Assembly (NCBI GenBank): GCA_902615435.1
Contig: CACMOZ010000005.1
Coordinates: 51,005-115,004 of the forward strand
DNA length: 64,000 nt
Direction of reading: 5' to 3'
From: an uncultured Pelagibacteraceae bacterium
Lineage (GTDB): Bacteria; Pseudomonadota; Alphaproteobacteria; Pelagibacterales; Pelagibacteraceae
Part shown: positions 61,726 to 64,000 of the stretch, in pieces
Numbering within the stretch: position 1 is the first letter of the stretch
Layout: the number at the start of each line of letters is the position of its first letter
Notes under the pieces: model-generated
What the model was told of the DNA's origin: nothing
The model's input: the letters and a program-made list of their open reading frames with translations, nothing else
Database searches by the model: none
Translations under genes and position numbers: made by a program

Positions 61726-63060
61726 CTAAGCTGCAAAATTTTCATAATTTAATTTTGAAATAAATTTTCCATACAAGGTATTTTGATTACTTTTTAAAAT
61801 TCTAACATTTATGATCTTTCCTGATAAGTTATTATCACTTTGAACAACAACTGAGTTAAAATACTCATCCCTTCCAAAATATTTATTTTCATTTTTAATT
61901 TTGTTTTCAAATAACACTGGTATTATTTTATTTATCAAGGTTTTTCTATAATTTGTTTTAATTCTTTCTGCAATAGATTGAAAATTAATTAAACGTTCTT
62001 TTGAAATTTTCTGATCAACTTTTTTAAGTCCAAATGCTGGTGTTCCTGGTCTTGCGCTAAATATAAATGAGTAAGAATGAATAAATTCGATGTTCTTCAT
62101 TAATTTCACAGTTTGTTGATAATCTTCATCAGTTTCCCCAGGATAACCAATGATAAAATCACTTGAAAATTTTATATTAGGCTTAGCATTTTTTAATTTT
62201 TCTATTAGTTCGAGATATTCATTTATTGTGTGTTTTCTATTCATTGCATCCAAAATTTTGTTTGAGCCACTTTGAACTGGTAAGTGAATTACAGGCATCA
62301 ATTTTTTAAAATTTTTATGTGCTTCAATTAAATCTTCAGAAAAGTCTAACGGATGTGAGGTAGAATAACGTATCCTTTTCAAATTCTTAATTTTGGAAAT
62401 TTCAAAAATTAAATCTGAAAGTCTTTTTTTTTTATTATTATAAGCATTAACATTTTGTCCAAGCAAAATTATTTCTTTTGCGCCGTTCTCTGCTAGTTGA
62501 TTTGCTTCTTTTGTTAATTCTTTTATAGTCCGAGAAAATTCAGGGCCCCTAGTATAAGGGACAACACAAAATTTACAAAATTTATCACATCCTTCTTGAA
62601 CAGTTAAAAAAGATGAAATATTTGAGTCAGAATTTTTTAACGAATTTAAGGTATCAAATTTTTCTATCACATCGAACTCTGTAAAATTTTCTGATTTTGA
62701 TTTTTTTTCTAAATTTAAAATCATCTCATTAATCTTATGATACGATTGAGGGCCAATTACAGCGTCTATATATTTTTCTTTTTTAAGTAAAATCTCACCT
62801 TCGGCTTGAGCAACACAACCAGCTACTAAAATAATTGGTTTTATCTTATTTCTAAAATTTTTTTTAATTCTCCCTATGTCATGATAAACTTTATCTGTTG
62901 CTTTTTCTCTTATATGACAAGTATTTAAAATATAACAATTTGCTTCACTTAAATTTGTTGTAGGTACATAATTTATTTTTTTTGTTAAATCTAGAATACG
63001 CGTGCTATCATACTCATTCATTTGGCAACCTAGTGTTTTAATGAAGATTTTTTTTTGCAA
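61726..63060 (-). CDS. miaB: tRNA-2-methylthio-N6-dimethylallyladenosine synthase
   Basis: The 444-aa radical-SAM enzyme adds a methylthio group at A37. The three N-terminal cluster cysteines are in TLGCQMNEYD, LNTCHIREKA and VAGCVAQAEG; the radical-SAM triad is EGCDKFCKFCVVPYTRG. A C-terminal TRAM domain covers about 375-440. It starts 1 bp after the fur-like gene. Confidence 0.95.
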   Translation of the reverse strand: MQKKIFIKTLGCQMNEYDSTRILDLTKKINYVPTTNLSEANCYILNTCHIREKATDKVYHDIGRIKKNFRNKIKPIILVAGCVAQAEGEILLKKEKYIDAVIGPQSYHKINEMILNLEKKSKSENFTEFDVIEKFDTLNSLKNSDSNISSFLTVQEGCDKFCKFCVVPYTRGPEFSRTIKELTKEANQLAENGAKEIILLGQNVNAYNNKKKRLSDLIFEISKIKNLKRIRYSTSHPLDFSEDLIEAHKNFKKLMPVIHLPVQSGSNKILDAMNRKHTINEYLELIEKLKNAKPNIKFSSDFIIGYPGETDEDYQQTVKLMKNIEFIHSYSFIFSARPGTPAFGLKKVDQKISKERLINFQSIAERIKTNYRKTLINKIIPVLFENKIKNENKYFGRDEYFNSVVVQSDNNLSGKIINVRILKSNQNTLYGKFISKLNYENFAA

Positions 63061-63061
63061 A

Positions 63062-63487
63062 TTATTTTTTTATTTTTGAACCGTATAGTTCTAATTTATG
63101 ATCAACTAATTTGTAACCTAGTTTTTTTGCAACTTCTTTTTGAAGTTTTTCTATTTCATTATCAACAAATTCTATTATTTCCCCACTATTAATATCGATT
63201 AAGTGGTCGTGATGCTCTTCTAGAGACGGTTCGTATCTTGCTTTACCGCCCTTGAAATCATGTTTTTCTAAAATTCCTGACTCCTCAAACAGTTTTACAG
63301 TTCTATAAACTGTCGCAATACTAATTTTTTTATCTATTTGCAGTACTCTCTTATGAAGTTCATCTACATCTGGGTGATCTTTAGAACCATATACTTCTTT
63401 GGACTCTGATAGAACTTTAGCTATAGTCCTTCTCTGGTCAGTAAGTCTAACACCTTTGGCTTGGCATTTTTCCTCAATTGCATTCAT
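63062..63487 (-). CDS. fur: Fur/Mur-family metalloregulator
   Basis: The 141-aa regulator has a winged helix (RLTDQRRTIAKVLSES, ISIATVYRTVKLFEESG) and the metal-site segment EEHHDHLIDINSGEIIEF. The miaB neighbourhood is that of alphaproteobacterial Fur, many of which respond to manganese (Mur) while Irr handles iron. With irr at 48 kb the window encodes two Fur paralogues. No C-terminal CxxC structural zinc site is seen. Confidence 0.9.
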   Translation of the reverse strand: MNAIEEKCQAKGVRLTDQRRTIAKVLSESKEVYGSKDHPDVDELHKRVLQIDKKISIATVYRTVKLFEESGILEKHDFKGGKARYEPSLEEHHDHLIDINSGEIIEFVDNEIEKLQKEVAKKLGYKLVDHKLELYGSKIKK

Positions 63488-63497
63488 ATTGATTAAT

Positions 63498-63878
63498 TTA
63501 ACTTAAATATATTAGTTTAATCAAATTTTTTTGTAATAATTTTTTTTTAATCAAAAGCTCAATGTTAGCAAGGTTAAATTGCTCTAAATCAGAATTGGTG
63601 TAACCGTATAAGTTAATTTTATTGGATATTTTTATTCCCTTAGCCACAGCTAAAGAAGCTCTCAAAGAAGAGAAGCTGCCTGGACCACTATTAACTAATA
63701 TAGAAAATTTTCTGTCAATATTTACTTTGTATTTTTTAACCATATTTAATACACTATGTACTAATTGATCGTTATCAGTTTTTTTGTCAAAATCATGAAT
63801 ATAAAAATTACCATTAATTCTCAAACCAATTTTATTTTCTTTACCTATGAAGTTTAAAATTAAGAAATCTTTGATCAT
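63498..63878 (-). CDS. tsaB: tRNA threonylcarbamoyladenosine biosynthesis protein TsaB, short form
   Basis: The 126-aa product carries the TsaB hallmark NSGPGSFSSLRASLAVAKGI (about 63-82) within the N-terminal actin-like lobe, and ends where the second lobe would begin. Typical TsaB proteins are well over 200 aa. The DNA shows no frameshifted continuation, because the fur-like gene starts 10 bp later. It may be a reduced form that still dimerises with TsaD. rimI, often adjacent, is absent. Confidence 0.8.
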   Translation of the reverse strand: MIKDFLILNFIGKENKIGLRINGNFYIHDFDKKTDNDQLVHSVLNMVKKYKVNIDRKFSILVNSGPGSFSSLRASLAVAKGIKISNKINLYGYTNSDLEQFNLANIELLIKKKLLQKNLIKLIYLS

Positions 63879-64000
63879 TTTTTTATTTATATTTTCTATA
63901 TCTTTTCAAAATAACTTATATCCAAATAATAAAAATAGTGAAATTGATGATTTTGGCATAATTTCACTAATGTATCATAGATTTGAAGAAAATAAATATC
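63847..64000 (+). CDS. exported polysaccharide deacetylase-like protein, N-terminal part (runs off window)
   Basis: An open frame begins at the ATG 63847-63849 and continues to the right edge. The first 51 residues show a basic start (MKFKIKKS), a hydrophobic signal core (LIIFLFIFSISF), and then ISLMYHRFEENKY, the segment that opens the catalytic domain of polysaccharide deacetylases. The start lies 32 bp inside the divergent tsaB gene. Assignment rests on this short region; the catalytic histidines are outside the window. Confidence 0.7.
   Translation, partial: MKFKIKKSLIIFLFIFSISFQNNLYPNNKNSEIDDFGIISLMYHRFEENKY

Overview
The window looks like a chromosomal segment of a streamlined marine alphaproteobacterium, most likely SAR11 (Pelagibacterales). 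By eye it is very AT-rich. Genes are packed with overlaps or gaps of a few bases, and I see no insertion sequence, prophage, CRISPR array, rRNA or tRNA. Several gene neighbourhoods are typical of Alphaproteobacteria: chvI-chvG-ahcY-tsaE-amgK-murU, irr next to fabA-fabB-fabI, a regB/regA redox pair, mutM-rpsT-dnaA facing ubiE-ubiB-coaBC-dut, and tsaB-fur-miaB-phoH-ybeY-lnt-metK-nusA-infB-rbfA-rpsO-pnp. The assignment rests on gene order and composition, not on a database search.

Layout. 1-6.9 kb: a lysine-rich coiled-coil protein running off the left edge, a cyclopropane fatty acid synthase, a DapA-family aldolase, a family 9 glycosyltransferase, a membrane J-protein, oligopeptidase B and a small heat-shock protein. 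6.9-17.9 kb: a purine permease facing a purine phosphoribosyltransferase, AlkA, an EamA exporter, MsrA, a sulfurtransferase, an RND pump pair, a muramidase-like lipoprotein, a nuclease and a VanZ protein. 17.9-29.2 kb: phosphoglycerate mutase, the peptidoglycan-recycling pair murU/amgK, tsaE, ahcY, the ChvG/ChvI two-component system, polA, an ABC ATPase, bioY and regA. 29.3-33.8 kb: a three-gene polyamine operon bracketed by regA and regB. 33.8-39.9 kb: gyrB, dnaN, dnaA, rpsT and mutM. 39.9-45 kb: ubiquinone, CoA and dUTPase genes, a ThiF/MoeB-like gene and an SH3 protein. 45-51 kb: katG with a 2-oxoglutarate hydroxylase gene, irr, and fabA-fabB-fabI. 51-64 kb: the transcription/translation string from pnp back to tsaB, then the start of a polysaccharide deacetylase gene at the right edge.

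Regulation visible in the DNA. (a) Two identical 17-bp sites, each one base from the rhizobial Iron Control Element consensus, lie at the katG promoter and in the irr/fabA spacer, so Irr probably controls itself, katG and perhaps fatty acid synthesis. (b) The Hsp20 gene has a heat-shock-type promoter and a short leader resembling a ROSE RNA thermometer that can mask the ribosome binding site. (c) A terminator hairpin sits directly against the nusA ribosome binding site, which suggests attenuation or NusA autoregulation. (d) A terminator-like hairpin with a competing downstream partner lies in the regA/polyamine spacer.

I found no clearly new multi-gene system. The most unusual items are the regulatory elements above, an RND membrane fusion protein that lacks its coiled-coil hairpin, a hydroxylase translationally coupled to KatG, the regA-polyamine-regB arrangement, and a strongly basic coiled-coil protein.
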